NCBI GenBank assembly: GCA_009993955.1
Contig: JAACSL010000018.1
Location: forward strand, 31,187 to 95,186
Direction of reading: 5' to 3'
DNA from: Paraglaciecola sp.
Lineage (GTDB): Bacteria > Pseudomonadota > Gammaproteobacteria > Enterobacterales > Alteromonadaceae
Length of the DNA: 64,000 nt
The stretch's first letter is position 1. Every line of letters begins with the position of its first letter. Below the pieces are notes generated by a model. That model saw nothing but the letters and a program-made list of their open reading frames with translations, ran no database searches and was not told the DNA's origin. Positions 9,601 through 19,182 of the stretch are shown here, piece by piece. A program made the position numbers and the translations under genes.

Positions 9601-10686
9601 ATGAAAGTATCGGTACAACGTAAATTAGAATCACTGAATGAGCGCTTTGAAGAAGTGCAGGCTTTGTTAAGTGAGTCATCAACTAGCCATGATCAAGACA
9701 AATATCGGGCGTTGATGAAGGAATACGCACAACTTGAAGACGTCGTGAAGTGCTTTCGTGATTTCCAAACCGCTCAGCAAGATTTTGCCAGTGCCCAAGA
9801 TCTGTTGCAGGAAGACGACGCTGAAATGCGCGAGCTAGCGCAAGAAGAGTATAAAGAGTCGAAAAAACGGATTGAAACACTGACCCAAGAACTACAGATC
9901 TTATTATTACCCAAAGATCCCAACGATGATAACAACTGCTTTTTAGAAATCCGTGCTGGTGCGGGTGGTGATGAAGCCGCCATATTCGCTGGCGACTTAT
10001 TCCGCATGTACTCTCGATATGCAGAGTCTAAACGTTGGAAGGTGGAATTGATCACGTGCAACGAGGGTGAACATGGGGGTTACAAGGAAATTATCGTAAA
10101 TTTAATGGGGGACGGGGTTTACGGCACCATGAAATTTGAATCAGGCGGGCATCGAGTTCAACGTGTGCCAGAGACGGAATCACAAGGCCGTATCCATACG
10201 TCTGCCTGTACGGTTGTGGTTATGCCAGAGATCCCAGAGTCTGAGGCCATAGAAATCAACAAAGCTGATTTGAAAGTGGATACCTTCCGCGCGTCGGGCG
10301 CAGGTGGGCAGCACGTCAACAAAACCGATTCGGCCATCCGTATCACCCACATTCCCACTGGCTTGATTGTTGAGTGTCAAGATGAACGGTCACAGCATAA
10401 AAACCGTGCCAAAGCCATGGCCGTATTACAGTCACGTTTGAACCAATTAGAAGAAGAAAAACGCAAAGCCGAAGAAACCAGCACGCGTCGAAGTTTGGTG
10501 GCCAGTGGTGATCGCTCTGAACGTATTCGCACCTACAATTTCCCTCAGGGTAGAATGACCGATCACCGCATTAACTTAACGTTGTATCGCCTCGACGAAA
10601 TTATTGCTGGTGATTTAGATGCCGTGATTGAACCGATTCGGCAGGAACATCAGGCTGACTTGCTCGCGTCTTTATCTGACGACTAA
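9601..10686 (+). CDS. prfA: Peptide chain release factor 1
   Basis: The 361-residue class I release factor reads UAA and UAG. The GGQ peptidyl-tRNA hydrolysis motif is at residues 235-237 (GAGGQHVN). The codon-recognition tripeptide appears as PET in [15 protein letters not shown] (PAT in E. coli). The N-terminal coiled coil is intact. The glutamine of GGQ is the methylation target of PrmC, encoded three bases downstream. Confidence 0.98.
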   Translation: MKVSVQRKLESLNERFEEVQALLSESSTSHDQDKYRALMKEYAQLEDVVKCFRDFQTAQQDFASAQDLLQEDDAEMRELAQEEYKESKKRIETLTQELQILLLPKDPNDDNNCFLEIRAGAGGDEAAIFAGDLFRMYSRYAESKRWKVELITCNEGEHGGYKEIIVNLMGDGVYGTMKFESGGHRVQRVPETESQGRIHTSACTVVVMPEIPESEAIEINKADLKVDTFRASGAGGQHVNKTDSAIRITHIPTGLIVECQDERSQHKNRAKAMAVLQSRLNQLEEEKRKAEETSTRRSLVASGDRSERIRTYNFPQGRMTDHRINLTLYRLDEIIAGDLDAVIEPIRQEHQADLLASLSDD

Positions 10687-10689
10687 GGC

Positions 10690-11553
10690 ATGCAAAATAG
10701 CACCATTGATAGACAATTGCGCTGGGCCACTGCCCAGTTGCAACAATCATCCGATGCCCCCGATAGCCCACAATTAGACGCAAAATTACTGTTGTGTCGT
10801 GTATTAAGCTGCGAGTTAATCTATTTATATACATGGCCAGAAAAATGCCTCAGTGCTGAGCAGCTAATACAGTTTGCTGAGCTTGTTGCCCGGCGCAAGT
10901 CGGGTCAACCCGTTGCCCATCTGCTGGGTTATCGAGATTTCTGGAGTTTGCGACTGGCGGTGTCTGACGATACCTTGATCCCTCGTCCTGAAACAGAATT
11001 ACTGGTGGAAACGGCTTTGGCCCTGCCGCTTGATGACACCACAAAGGTCATCGATTTGGGCACCGGTACTGGCGCTATTGCTCTGGCTTTGGCTAGTGAA
11101 AGACCCACTTGGCAGGTGAGGGGCATCGACAAAAATGCCGCAGCGGTGGCCCTAGCCAAACGCAATGCCAGCACTCACAGCATTCACAATGTTGCGTTTC
11201 AACAAAGTGACTGGTTTTCTGCCATCACTGACAATCATTACCAACTCATTGTCAGCAATCCACCCTATGTCGAAACGCATAGTCCTTATTTAGCTGAGGG
11301 GGATGTGCGTTTTGAACCCCTGAGTGCGTTGGTTTCTGGCGCCGATGGTTTAGACGATATTCGCCTAATTGTTGCGCAAGCGCCCCGTTACCTTGCCAAC
11401 TTTGGTTGGTTGCTGATTGAACATGGCTTCAATCAAGCCAGCGATATTGCACGGATTTTCGCGCACCATGGCTTTCGAGAGGTGCGCTGCCTTACCGATC
11501 TTAATGGCTTGGCGCGGATAACTTTAGGTCAGTATTGTCACGATATGCCTTGA
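10690..11553 (+). CDS. prmC: Release factor glutamine methyltransferase
   Basis: The 287-residue SAM-dependent methyltransferase (HemK family) methylates the GGQ glutamine of RF1 and RF2. The SAM-binding motif DLGTGTGAIALALA is near residue 120 and the catalytic NPPY motif (SNPPYVETHSPYL) near residue 195. The start is three bases after the prfA stop, so the enzyme and its substrate are co-expressed. Confidence 0.97.
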   Translation: MQNSTIDRQLRWATAQLQQSSDAPDSPQLDAKLLLCRVLSCELIYLYTWPEKCLSAEQLIQFAELVARRKSGQPVAHLLGYRDFWSLRLAVSDDTLIPRPETELLVETALALPLDDTTKVIDLGTGTGAIALALASERPTWQVRGIDKNAAAVALAKRNASTHSIHNVAFQQSDWFSAITDNHYQLIVSNPPYVETHSPYLAEGDVRFEPLSALVSGADGLDDIRLIVAQAPRYLANFGWLLIEHGFNQASDIARIFAHHGFREVRCLTDLNGLARITLGQYCHDMP

Positions 11554-11653
11554 GACTCAGCGCTTTTCGTTTTATGTTAGCGACATAGCAAGTGACACTG
11601 GCAGCACCACTAAGAGTGCTATGTCATCTTGATTACGTTGCCACAGGAAATGA

Positions 11654-13207
11654 ATGATGTCAGATGAGATTTTGTTTGCAGAAGATACCCACGAGGATAT
11701 CCATCAAGCGCTTGGAAAATGGAAGGTATTAATTGTAGACGATGAACCTGAAGTGCATGCCGTCACTAAGTTGGCCTTGGGTGACTTCATCTTTCAAGGA
11801 AAACGTCTGGAGTTTGTCAGTGCTTACAGTGGTGAAGAAGCGAAAAAAATATTCAGAACCCAACATGATATAGCGGTTGTTTTACTTGATGTGGTAATGG
11901 AGACCGATGATGCCGGTTTGAAAGTGGCCGATTATGTGCGCAACGAACTTAGCAATCATTTCACCCGCATTATCTTGCGTACTGGTCAGCCAGGCCAAGC
12001 CCCAGAGCGTGATGTGATCCTCAATTACGACATCAACGATTATAAATCGAAAACCGAACTGACTGCACAAAAATTGTTCACCGTGGTGATTGCTGCCTTA
12101 CGTTCTTATCGCGACATTATTGTGATTGAAGAAAACCGCTTAGGTTTAGAAAAAATCATCGCTGCTTCAGCGGATTTATTTAGCATCCATTCTCTCGAAT
12201 ATTTTATCGAAGGCATATTGCAACAGCTTTCATCTTTGCTGGGTGGCAGCACAGATTGTGCCTATTTGACATCAGCAGTGGCAGGCCCCAAACCCATTGA
12301 AAATCCGCATCCTAGTGAGCTTTTTGTGTTCACTGGTAAAGGGGAATATTTGCACAAAGAAGGCCAAAAGTTAGAGAACGTCTTAAGTGGCAAACAGCTA
12401 ACTTCGTGTAAAGAAGCATTAAAAAACAAAAGTTTGGTGTACGAAGACGAATATCTCGTGGCCTACTGCAAAAGCAAATCTAATCGTGGCTCATTGTTGT
12501 ATATGTCTGGCCTACCAAGATCACCGAGTAAAATAGATAAACGCCTTGTTGAAATATTTGCGCAGAATGTGCAAATAGCCTTCGACAATGTTTTACTCAA
12601 CAAAGATATTGAAGATACTCAACGGGAAGTAATTGAACGCATTGGCCAAGCCATGGAACACCATTTTGGTGGCGGCAAACATGTACTCAGGCTGGTCAAA
12701 ATCTGTGAGTTATTGGGCCGAAAGGTGGGCTTGAGCGCTGACGAGGTAAAGATGTTAGGGCAGGCCGTGCCTTTGCATGACATTGGTAAGTTAAAGGTGC
12801 CAGATCTGATCCTCGATAAACACAGTAGTTTGAATGAACAAGAACGCGAAGTCGTCAAAAATCATGCTGAATTTGGTTATGCCCTGCTAAAAGATTCGAA
12901 ACGTCCTTTGATCAAGACCGCTGCCTTGATCGCGCGTGACCACCATGAATATTGGAATGGTAAAGGTTATCCACGTGGACTAGCTGGTGAAGATATTCAT
13001 ATTTTTTGTCGTATTACTGCATTGGCTGATGCTTATGATGCCCTGCGTCACAAGCGACATTACAAAGAAGCGTGGCCTCTTGAAAAAGTACTCGACAATA
13101 TCAACAGTCAAAAAGGTAAGCAATTCGATCCTTATATCGTGGATGTGTTGATGGACAATATTGAAAGTATTGAGAGAATCATCGCTGACAATCCCGACCC
13201 TCAATAA
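11654..13207 (+). CDS. Response regulator with DUF3369 and HD-GYP phosphodiesterase
   Basis: The 517-residue cytoplasmic protein has a receiver domain (about 22-150; acidic pair D29/D30, phospho-acceptor D79), a DUF3369 segment (about 170-320), and an HD-GYP domain (about 325-500). H375-D376 lies in HDIGK, and HHEYWNGKGYP is at 430-440, so the metal-binding and GYP motifs are present. It should degrade c-di-GMP under control of an unlinked histidine kinase. An AGGA ribosome site precedes the ATG pair. It sits between prmC and sirB2, where E. coli has nothing, and has its own strong terminator. Confidence 0.93.
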   Translation: MMSDEILFAEDTHEDIHQALGKWKVLIVDDEPEVHAVTKLALGDFIFQGKRLEFVSAYSGEEAKKIFRTQHDIAVVLLDVVMETDDAGLKVADYVRNELSNHFTRIILRTGQPGQAPERDVILNYDINDYKSKTELTAQKLFTVVIAALRSYRDIIVIEENRLGLEKIIAASADLFSIHSLEYFIEGILQQLSSLLGGSTDCAYLTSAVAGPKPIENPHPSELFVFTGKGEYLHKEGQKLENVLSGKQLTSCKEALKNKSLVYEDEYLVAYCKSKSNRGSLLYMSGLPRSPSKIDKRLVEIFAQNVQIAFDNVLLNKDIEDTQREVIERIGQAMEHHFGGGKHVLRLVKICELLGRKVGLSADEVKMLGQAVPLHDIGKLKVPDLILDKHSSLNEQEREVVKNHAEFGYALLKDSKRPLIKTAALIARDHHEYWNGKGYPRGLAGEDIHIFCRITALADAYDALRHKRHYKEAWPLEKVLDNINSQKGKQFDPYIVDVLMDNIESIERIIADNPDPQ

Positions 13208-13220
13208 AACATCTATGTCT

Positions 13221-13270
13221 CGTTATCTTGTTAGGTACTAGCAAGATAACGATAGTTTTTACGTTTTTTT
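13221..13270 (+). terminator. Intrinsic terminator of the HD-GYP gene
   Basis: A long stem from CGTTATCTTG (13221-13230) to CAAGATAACG (13242-13251), extended by TAG/CTA around a tiny loop, is followed by T5 and T8 runs. Confidence 0.85.
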
Positions 13271-13304
13271 TACCCGCCCACTTTAGCAAGGAACCTTACC
13301 TGCC

Positions 13305-13682
13305 ATGTATGAACTCACAAAACATTTGCATTTGACGGCCATGGCTCTGAGCCTGTTGTTGTTTATCACGCGTTTTGTCCTGACATTACGCCAGTCACCA
13401 GCCTTACAAAAAAAATGGCTAAAAATTAGCCCGCACATCGTTGATACGCTGTGGTTGGTTAGTGCTGGTGTATTGTGTGTGATGATTGATCAGTATCCGT
13501 TTGTGGATGCCTGGGTGAGTGAAAAATTGTTGGCCTTGGTGATGTATATGTTGATGGTGACCATTGCACTTAAGTTAGCGAAGACAACGACCATGCGATT
13601 TGTTGGTCTGCTTGGTGCTGTAAGCTGGTTAGCCTATGCCGGCATGGTCGCGGTAAGCAAACAACCCCATATTTTTGGTTAA
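13305..13682 (+). CDS. sirB2: SirB2-family inner-membrane protein
   Basis: The 125-residue protein has four predicted transmembrane segments and matches the SirB2/YchQ family (MYELTKHLHLTAMALSLLLF). Its biochemical role is unknown; the name comes from a Salmonella locus affecting invasion gene expression. It sits before sirB1 as in enterics (prmC-ychQ-ychA), although the HD-GYP gene separates it from prmC. Confidence 0.88.
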   Translation: MYELTKHLHLTAMALSLLLFITRFVLTLRQSPALQKKWLKISPHIVDTLWLVSAGVLCVMIDQYPFVDAWVSEKLLALVMYMLMVTIALKLAKTTTMRFVGLLGAVSWLAYAGMVAVSKQPHIFG

Positions 13683-13779
13683 GGTTTTTTTCAGCTGATT
13701 TGCCAGTATTACGGTAAAGATAACAAGGGGTTTTCCGATATAAAGGTAACAGTAGCTTATCGTAATCCTGGGAAATGCA

Positions 13780-14598
13780 GTGCAGGGCTTAAAACAAATT
13801 ATTGCCAATCACGATGTGTTGCATGCTGCGGTAGTCTTAGCGCGGTATTTTCACCTTGGCCATAAACCTGTCGAGCACTACACACAGTTAATTGAAGACT
13901 GGAGTAATACGGCTAGAGCTCGCTATGCCATACACAGTGCTTCGCCGCAAACGTTACGCAGTCTCATTAAGTTTTTTTACCTGGATTTAGCGTTTACAGC
14001 AGACGAACAGGATTTTTTTGCCAGTCAGCATAGTCTCATGGACCACGTACTTGATTATCGCACGGGCAACCCACTTAGCTTAGCGATTGTATTCAAAACG
14101 CTGGCCTCAGCCTTAGGGTTTAAGGTAGAGGGCGTGAATTTCCCCGGCCACTTCCTCATACGCTGCGAATTTGCAGAGCAGCAGTTTATTTACATCGATC
14201 CAAATAATGGTCGAGAACTGACTAAAGCTGACTTAGAAGCGTTGTATTTCAGTATTTTGGGTGAAGTTGAGCAGGAGAAAATGCCGCCTGAAGTGCTTTT
14301 ATCTGCCACGTGTGAAGAGATGATGGTGCGCTTATTACACAATTTAAAAGCCGCCTACATTAATGCTCAACACTTTCAGGCGGCCTTAACCGTTGTGGAG
14401 TTTTTGGTGGGTTTGTGCCCCGACGACCCATACGAACGACGGGATCGCGGCTTCCTGTTGCATCAGTTAGATTGCCCGCAGGTTGCTCTCGCTGATTATC
14501 AGTATTTTCTGCGCCAGTGTCCTCACGATCCCGCTAATGCTGTGCTTGCCGACCAAGTAAAACACCTGACGGCTTTACCCCTCGCCACCTTTCATTAG
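13780..14598 (+). CDS. sirB1: SirB1-family transglutaminase-like/TPR protein
   Basis: The 272-residue protein has an N-terminal SirB1 (transglutaminase-like) domain, with the conserved GNPLSLAIVFKTLA and FPGHFLIR segments, and tetratricopeptide-like helices at the C terminus (about 195-260). The family role is undefined. The start is GTG at 13780 with GGGA upstream. It ends the plus-strand run and is convergent with bioA 35 bases away. Confidence 0.88.
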   Translation: MQGLKQIIANHDVLHAAVVLARYFHLGHKPVEHYTQLIEDWSNTARARYAIHSASPQTLRSLIKFFYLDLAFTADEQDFFASQHSLMDHVLDYRTGNPLSLAIVFKTLASALGFKVEGVNFPGHFLIRCEFAEQQFIYIDPNNGRELTKADLEALYFSILGEVEQEKMPPEVLLSATCEEMMVRLLHNLKAAYINAQHFQAALTVVEFLVGLCPDDPYERRDRGFLLHQLDCPQVALADYQYFLRQCPHDPANAVLADQVKHLTALPLATFH

Positions 14599-14633
14599 GA
14601 CAATCATTAGAGCAATCATCAGGCCAATTATTT

Positions 14634-15914
14634 CTAGCGCAATACAGCAAAGATCGCTTGGGTTAGCCGGTGCAGTTCTTCAGGCTGAATGATGTAAGGT
14701 GGCATGATATAGATCAGCTTGCCAAAGGGACGGATCCATACACCTTGTGCCACCCATTTTCGCTGCAGTTCCGCCACATTGACCGGTGCTTTGCATTCCA
14801 CCACGCCAATGGCGCCTAATACGCGAACATCCGCCACGGTACTTAATGTGCGGCAGGGTTCAAGCTCTCGACGTAATTGCTGCTCTATCTCTTTCACTTG
14901 CTGTTGCCAAGCTCCCGTTGCCAAGATACTGAGACTGGCATTGGCCACAGCGCAGGCTAGGGCGTTGCCCATAAAAGTCGGGCCGTGCATAAAAACTCCG
15001 GGTTGCCCTTGGCAAACGCCCTGCGCCACATCTTCGCTACATAAGGTTGCTGCTAAACTCAAATACCCGCCCGTTAAGGCTTTGCCTACACACATGATAT
15101 CAGGGCTGATATCCGCATGTTCACAAGCAAACATAAGACCAGTGCGTCCGAAGCCGGTAGCAATTTCATCGCAGATCAGCAAAATGTTGTAATCGTCACA
15201 CAGTTGCCGACAACGTTTTAAATAGTTCGGGTGGTAAATGCGCATGCCCCCCGCATTTTGCACAATCGGTTCGAGCACTAGGGCGGCAATTTCATGGTGG
15301 TGTTGCTCAATTAATTGCTGCATGGATTGGATATCGTCTTCGTTCCAATGTCGGTCGAAACGCGTTTGTGGCGCAGGGGCAAATATTTGTTGTGTTAAGC
15401 TGTCGTTGAATAAGGAATGCATGCCGTTGATAGGATCACAAACTGACATTGCTGCAAAGGTATCACCGTGGTAACCGTTGCGTGGGGTGATAAATTTATG
15501 TTTGTGGCTGTTACCCTGACACGCCCAGTATTGCAGGGCCATTTTCATGGCGACTTCTATAGACACCGAGCCCGAATCTGCGAGGAAGACACGATTTAAA
15601 CCACTGGGTGCAATGCTCAATAAGGTGCGACACAAATCAATGGCAGGCTCATGAGTCAAGCCACCAAACATCACATGAGCAAATTTCTGACTCTGTTCAG
15701 CCAAGGCTTGATTCAGTAGGGGATGATTGTAGCCATGGATGGCGGTCCACCATGATGAAACACCGTCAATAAGAACCTCACCTGTGGCAAGTTGAATATG
15801 CACCCCTTGGGCGCCAACCACTTGATAACACGGCAAAGGATCGATGGCTGAGGTATAGGGATGCCAAATATGCTGTTGGTCAAAACGTAAATTTGCCTTC
15901 AATGATTCGTTCAA
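14634..15914 (-). CDS. bioA: Adenosylmethionine-8-amino-7-oxononanoate aminotransferase
   Basis: The PLP-dependent class III aminotransferase converts KAPA to DAPA with SAM as amino donor. Family blocks FDQQHIWHPYTS, DGVSSWWTAIHGYNHP and CDEIATGFGRTG are present, with the PLP lysine in CVGKALTGGY. I place the start at TTG 15914 (426 residues; E. coli 429), with GGA six bases upstream. An ATG at 15974 is in frame, but it would put a probable BirA operator and the bioA -10 box inside the coding sequence. Divergent from bioB. Confidence 0.93.
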   Translation of the reverse strand: MNESLKANLRFDQQHIWHPYTSAIDPLPCYQVVGAQGVHIQLATGEVLIDGVSSWWTAIHGYNHPLLNQALAEQSQKFAHVMFGGLTHEPAIDLCRTLLSIAPSGLNRVFLADSGSVSIEVAMKMALQYWACQGNSHKHKFITPRNGYHGDTFAAMSVCDPINGMHSLFNDSLTQQIFAPAPQTRFDRHWNEDDIQSMQQLIEQHHHEIAALVLEPIVQNAGGMRIYHPNYLKRCRQLCDDYNILLICDEIATGFGRTGLMFACEHADISPDIMCVGKALTGGYLSLAATLCSEDVAQGVCQGQPGVFMHGPTFMGNALACAVANASLSILATGAWQQQVKEIEQQLRRELEPCRTLSTVADVRVLGAIGVVECKAPVNVAELQRKWVAQGVWIRPFGKLIYIMPPYIIQPEELHRLTQAIFAVLR

Positions 15915-15925
15915 AATTTGTCCAA

Positions 15926-15958
15926 ATGTAAGGTTGAAATATAGATTGAAGTTGACAA
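15926..15958. promoter_or_regulatory. Candidate BirA (biotin repressor) operator
   Basis: The minus strand reads TTGTCAACT, 15 bases, ACCTTACAT. The first half matches the proteobacterial BirA half-site TTGTmAACC at 8 of 9 positions, the second more weakly (5 of 9). Spacing and location between bioA and bioB are as in E. coli, and it overlaps the bioB -35 box (15952-15957). Confidence 0.55.
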
Positions 15959-15979
15959 GCGCAAAGCGCGCCATAGACT
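15952..15979 (+). promoter_or_regulatory. Probable bioB promoter
   Basis: A perfect -35 TTGACA (15952-15957) is separated by 16 bases from a 4/6 -10 TAGACT (15974-15979), about 47 bases before the bioB ATG. The -35 lies in the right half of the candidate BirA operator. On the opposite strand a TATATT -10 box (15938-15943) is placed for bioA. Confidence 0.5.
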
Positions 15980-16026
15980 AAGCGCGCTCGAATCCGATGT
16001 AAAGTACGAATACCCAAAGGCTTATT

Positions 16027-17133
16027 ATGACAATTGCAACGACAACCCCGAATTCCCCCGTTGATCAGCCCCTCCTTGTTCGTCACAACTGGAGTGTGGC
16101 CGAAGTGAATGCCTTGTTTTCCTTGCCGTTTAACGATTTATTGTTTAAGGCACAGAGTGTGCACCGCCTAAACTTTGATCCTAATCATGTGCAAGTCAGC
16201 ACACTCTTGTCGATTAAAACAGGGGCTTGTCCAGAAGATTGCAAATATTGTCCACAAAGTGCGCGCTATGACACGGGTTTAGAAAAAGAACGTTTGTTAG
16301 AAATGCATAAGGTGCTGGAACGCGCTAAAGAAGCTAAAGCAGCGGGATCAAGTCGTTTTTGCATGGGAGCGGCGTGGCGAAATCCCCATGAGCGTGACAT
16401 GCCCTATCTGGTAGAAATGGTGCGTGAAGTGAAAAAATTGGGTTTAGAAACGTGCATGACCCTAGGTATGTTAAGTCGCTCACAGGCGCTGGCGCTCAAG
16501 CAAGCAGGGCTAGACTATTACAACCATAATCTCGATACCTCTCCAGAATTTTATGGTGACATCATTACCACCCGCACTTATCAAGACCGTTTGGATACCC
16601 TGACCCATGTGCGCGAGGCTGGCATGAATGTCTGCTCCGGTGGCATTGTTGGCATGGGAGAAAGCGCAGCAGATCGCAGTGGTTTGTTGATGCAGTTGGC
16701 GAATCTGCCTGAGCACCCACAGAGTGTGCCCATCAACATGTTAGTTAAAGTTAAAGGCACGCCGCTAGACAAGGTTGATGATTTGGATAGTTTTGAATTC
16801 ATTCGAACCATAGCAGTGGCGCGGATCATGATGCCACATTCTTACGTGCGTCTCTCAGCAGGGCGTGAAGCCATGAATGAACAAATGCAGGCCTTGTGTT
16901 TTATGGCTGGCGCAAATTCAATTTTTTATGGTTGCAAACTGTTAACCACGTCAAACCCAGAAACCCATGAAGATGTGCGTTTATTTAAAAAATTGGGGAT
17001 CAACTCTGCACACCGTAAAGACTACTCAGATGAGGCACATGCGGCGACCTTGTTAGATGAAATTGCCCAGACAAGCTCACCATCATTATTTTATGACGCC
17101 ACACAAGGCAGCAGCGCCAAGTACAAAAACTGA
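16027..17133 (+). CDS. bioB: Biotin synthase
   Basis: The 368-residue radical-SAM enzyme inserts sulfur into dethiobiotin. The [4Fe-4S] cluster cysteines are C68, C72 and C75 ([11 protein letters not shown]). The auxiliary-cluster motif [16 protein letters not shown] and the [11 protein letters not shown] block are present. It is the first gene of bioBFCD, and its stop overlaps the bioF start (TGATG), so translation is probably coupled. Confidence 0.98.
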   Translation: MTIATTTPNSPVDQPLLVRHNWSVAEVNALFSLPFNDLLFKAQSVHRLNFDPNHVQVSTLLSIKTGACPEDCKYCPQSARYDTGLEKERLLEMHKVLERAKEAKAAGSSRFCMGAAWRNPHERDMPYLVEMVREVKKLGLETCMTLGMLSRSQALALKQAGLDYYNHNLDTSPEFYGDIITTRTYQDRLDTLTHVREAGMNVCSGGIVGMGESAADRSGLLMQLANLPEHPQSVPINMLVKVKGTPLDKVDDLDSFEFIRTIAVARIMMPHSYVRLSAGREAMNEQMQALCFMAGANSIFYGCKLLTTSNPETHEDVRLFKKLGINSAHRKDYSDEAHAATLLDEIAQTSSPSLFYDATQGSSAKYKN

Positions 17134-18356
17134 TGCCTTTTGACTTTATTTCCGCCAATCTGGCGCAGCGTGCTCAGCAAAATATACTGCGTCAACGCCG
17201 CTGTTTTGAAAACAGACAAGGTGCGTTGGTAAAGATCGACGGCCAATATATGCTCAATTTTTGCAGCAATGACTACCTTGGATTGGGGCAATCGGCGGCG
17301 GTGATGCAAGCTTGGGTAGATGGTATTTGCCTTTACGGCGCGGGAAGCGGTGCTTCACCGCTAGTTAGTGGCTATCAACACGTTCATGCTGAATTAGAAT
17401 CTTATATTGCGACTCACCTACAACGAGACAAGGTGCTTTTGTTTAGTTCAGGCTTTGCCGCCAATCAGGCGATTTGTCAGGCCTTGTTCACGGCCAACAA
17501 AACCCGCGCCACACGGCAAAGCTCAGGTCTTATCTTAGCCGACAAACTGATGCATGCATCGTTTATTGATGGTGCCCTAGCGAGTGACGCGGTATTAAAG
17601 CGTTTTACCCACAACAACATGCAGGCACTGCAAGCACAACTCCAAGTAATACACGGTGCTAATCCGCCAAAGGATATACTCATCGCCAGTGAGAGTGTTT
17701 TTAGTATGGACGGTGATCAATGCCCTGTGAGAGCGCTGGTGGGCATTGCCAAAACAAACCACAGCTGGTTGATGATAGACGATGCCCATGGCTTTGGTGT
17801 GTTAGGCGAACAGGGGTTTGGTGTGGTGGAAGCGCATCAACTGAGTCAGGATGAGTTGCCTATTGTAATGGGTACCTTTGGCAAAGCCATTGGCACAGCC
17901 GGTGCTTTTGTGGCGGGCAGCACGGAGCTGATTGATTATCTGGTTAATTTTGCTCGTCATTACATCTACAGCACTGCTATGCCAGCTGCCCAAGCACATG
18001 CAACATTGTGCAGTCTGAAAGAAAACATCGATCCTAGTCGACGCACTGTGTTAAGGCAACGGATCGCTCAATTTAAATCTCTCGCGATGGCGGCTAAGTT
18101 ACCTGTGCTTGCCTCGGACACCGCTATTCAACCCCTGTTAGTCGGGGACGCAGGTCAAGCCCTCGCGATGAGTCGAAAATTAGAAAAACTGGGTATATGG
18201 GTGTCGGCCATTCGCTCACCTACTGTGCCTGTGGGCTCTGAGCGATTAAGAATTACCCTCAGCGCGCTGCATAAAGAAAGTGATATTGAAGCCTTGGTGC
18301 AAGCCTTGAGTTTGTGTAAACCAGTGCAGCCCTCGTCAGACTTAAGCCATGCATAA
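17133..18356 (+). CDS. bioF: 8-amino-7-oxononanoate synthase
   Basis: The 407-residue PLP enzyme condenses pimeloyl-ACP with L-alanine. It has the NFCSNDYLGLG motif near residue 45, an IDDAHGFGVLG block, and the PLP-binding K251 in GTFGKAIGTAGAF. It overlaps bioB by one base at its start and bioC by eight bases at its end. Confidence 0.97.
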   Translation: MPFDFISANLAQRAQQNILRQRRCFENRQGALVKIDGQYMLNFCSNDYLGLGQSAAVMQAWVDGICLYGAGSGASPLVSGYQHVHAELESYIATHLQRDKVLLFSSGFAANQAICQALFTANKTRATRQSSGLILADKLMHASFIDGALASDAVLKRFTHNNMQALQAQLQVIHGANPPKDILIASESVFSMDGDQCPVRALVGIAKTNHSWLMIDDAHGFGVLGEQGFGVVEAHQLSQDELPIVMGTFGKAIGTAGAFVAGSTELIDYLVNFARHYIYSTAMPAAQAHATLCSLKENIDPSRRTVLRQRIAQFKSLAMAAKLPVLASDTAIQPLLVGDAGQALAMSRKLEKLGIWVSAIRSPTVPVGSERLRITLSALHKESDIEALVQALSLCKPVQPSSDLSHA

Positions 18357-19170
18357 GCAAGTAAGCCACACACAGAAAATCCGTATTGCTCGCCAGTTTA
18401 GTCGCGCAGCAGGGCAGTATAATGAGGCAGCGCAGATACAATTACAGGTGGCCATGGATGCCTTGTCGTATTTACCTGAACAAGTGGGTGTGAGCCTAGA
18501 TATTGGTTGTGGTACCGGACGTATTACGCGCATGTTGGCTGCTCGTAGTAACACCACCTACGCCATCGATATAGCCATGGGCATGTTACATTATGCCAAA
18601 ACGGAATCTGTTTCACCTCCAGACCCAGATGGGGTGATTACATGGCTACAAGCTGATGCCGAGCAGCTACCCTTGCAACAACATTCAGTCCATACCGTTT
18701 TTTCATCGATGGTACTGCAGTGGTGTGCGCAGCCAGATCTCGTGATGCAGCAAATTCGTGGCGTGCTCAAACCAGGTGGCCAAGCTGTCTTGGCTATCAT
18801 GGTCGACAATTCTTTTTTTGAGCTTAATTCAGTGTGGGCTCACTTTGATCAATTCCGCCATGTCAATCAATTCCACCGCGCAGAAACATGGCGCCAGGCC
18901 GCGTTGAACAGTGGTTTAAAGGTCGAAATGCAGCGTCAACGTTATACAAGTTATCACCTGGGTTTACGTGAATTATTAAGCTCTATTAAGCAAGTGGGAG
19001 CCAATGTGTTATTGCAGGCCAGTGAGCCAAACACCCAGTCTGCTCAGCCGTTATCACGCAGTTTGTTGCGACAATTAGAAGCAGAATATCGTCATCAATA
19101 TGCAACCTTTAATGCCTTACCATTGTCGTATGACTTGGTTTTTTTACACTGTCAGCACAGTGACAGTTGA
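18349..19170 (+). CDS. bioC: Malonyl-ACP O-methyltransferase
   Basis: The 273-residue SAM-dependent methyltransferase masks malonyl-ACP as its methyl ester so that fatty-acid synthesis can build pimeloyl-ACP. The N-terminal IARQFSRAAGQYNEAAQIQ and SAM motif LDIGCGTGRITRML (about 46-59) match BioC. It overlaps bioF by eight bases. The esterase partner (bioH or equivalent) is not in the window. Confidence 0.96.
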   Translation: MHKQVSHTQKIRIARQFSRAAGQYNEAAQIQLQVAMDALSYLPEQVGVSLDIGCGTGRITRMLAARSNTTYAIDIAMGMLHYAKTESVSPPDPDGVITWLQADAEQLPLQQHSVHTVFSSMVLQWCAQPDLVMQQIRGVLKPGGQAVLAIMVDNSFFELNSVWAHFDQFRHVNQFHRAETWRQAALNSGLKVEMQRQRYTSYHLGLRELLSSIKQVGANVLLQASEPNTQSAQPLSRSLLRQLEAEYRHQYATFNALPLSYDLVFLHCQHSDS

Positions 19171-19182
19171 GGAGTAAGATCC

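Noticed and set aside
15915..15974. Twenty extra N-terminal codons on bioA
   Set aside because: The segment carries the divergent promoter and BirA-like operator and has no counterpart in E. coli BioA.
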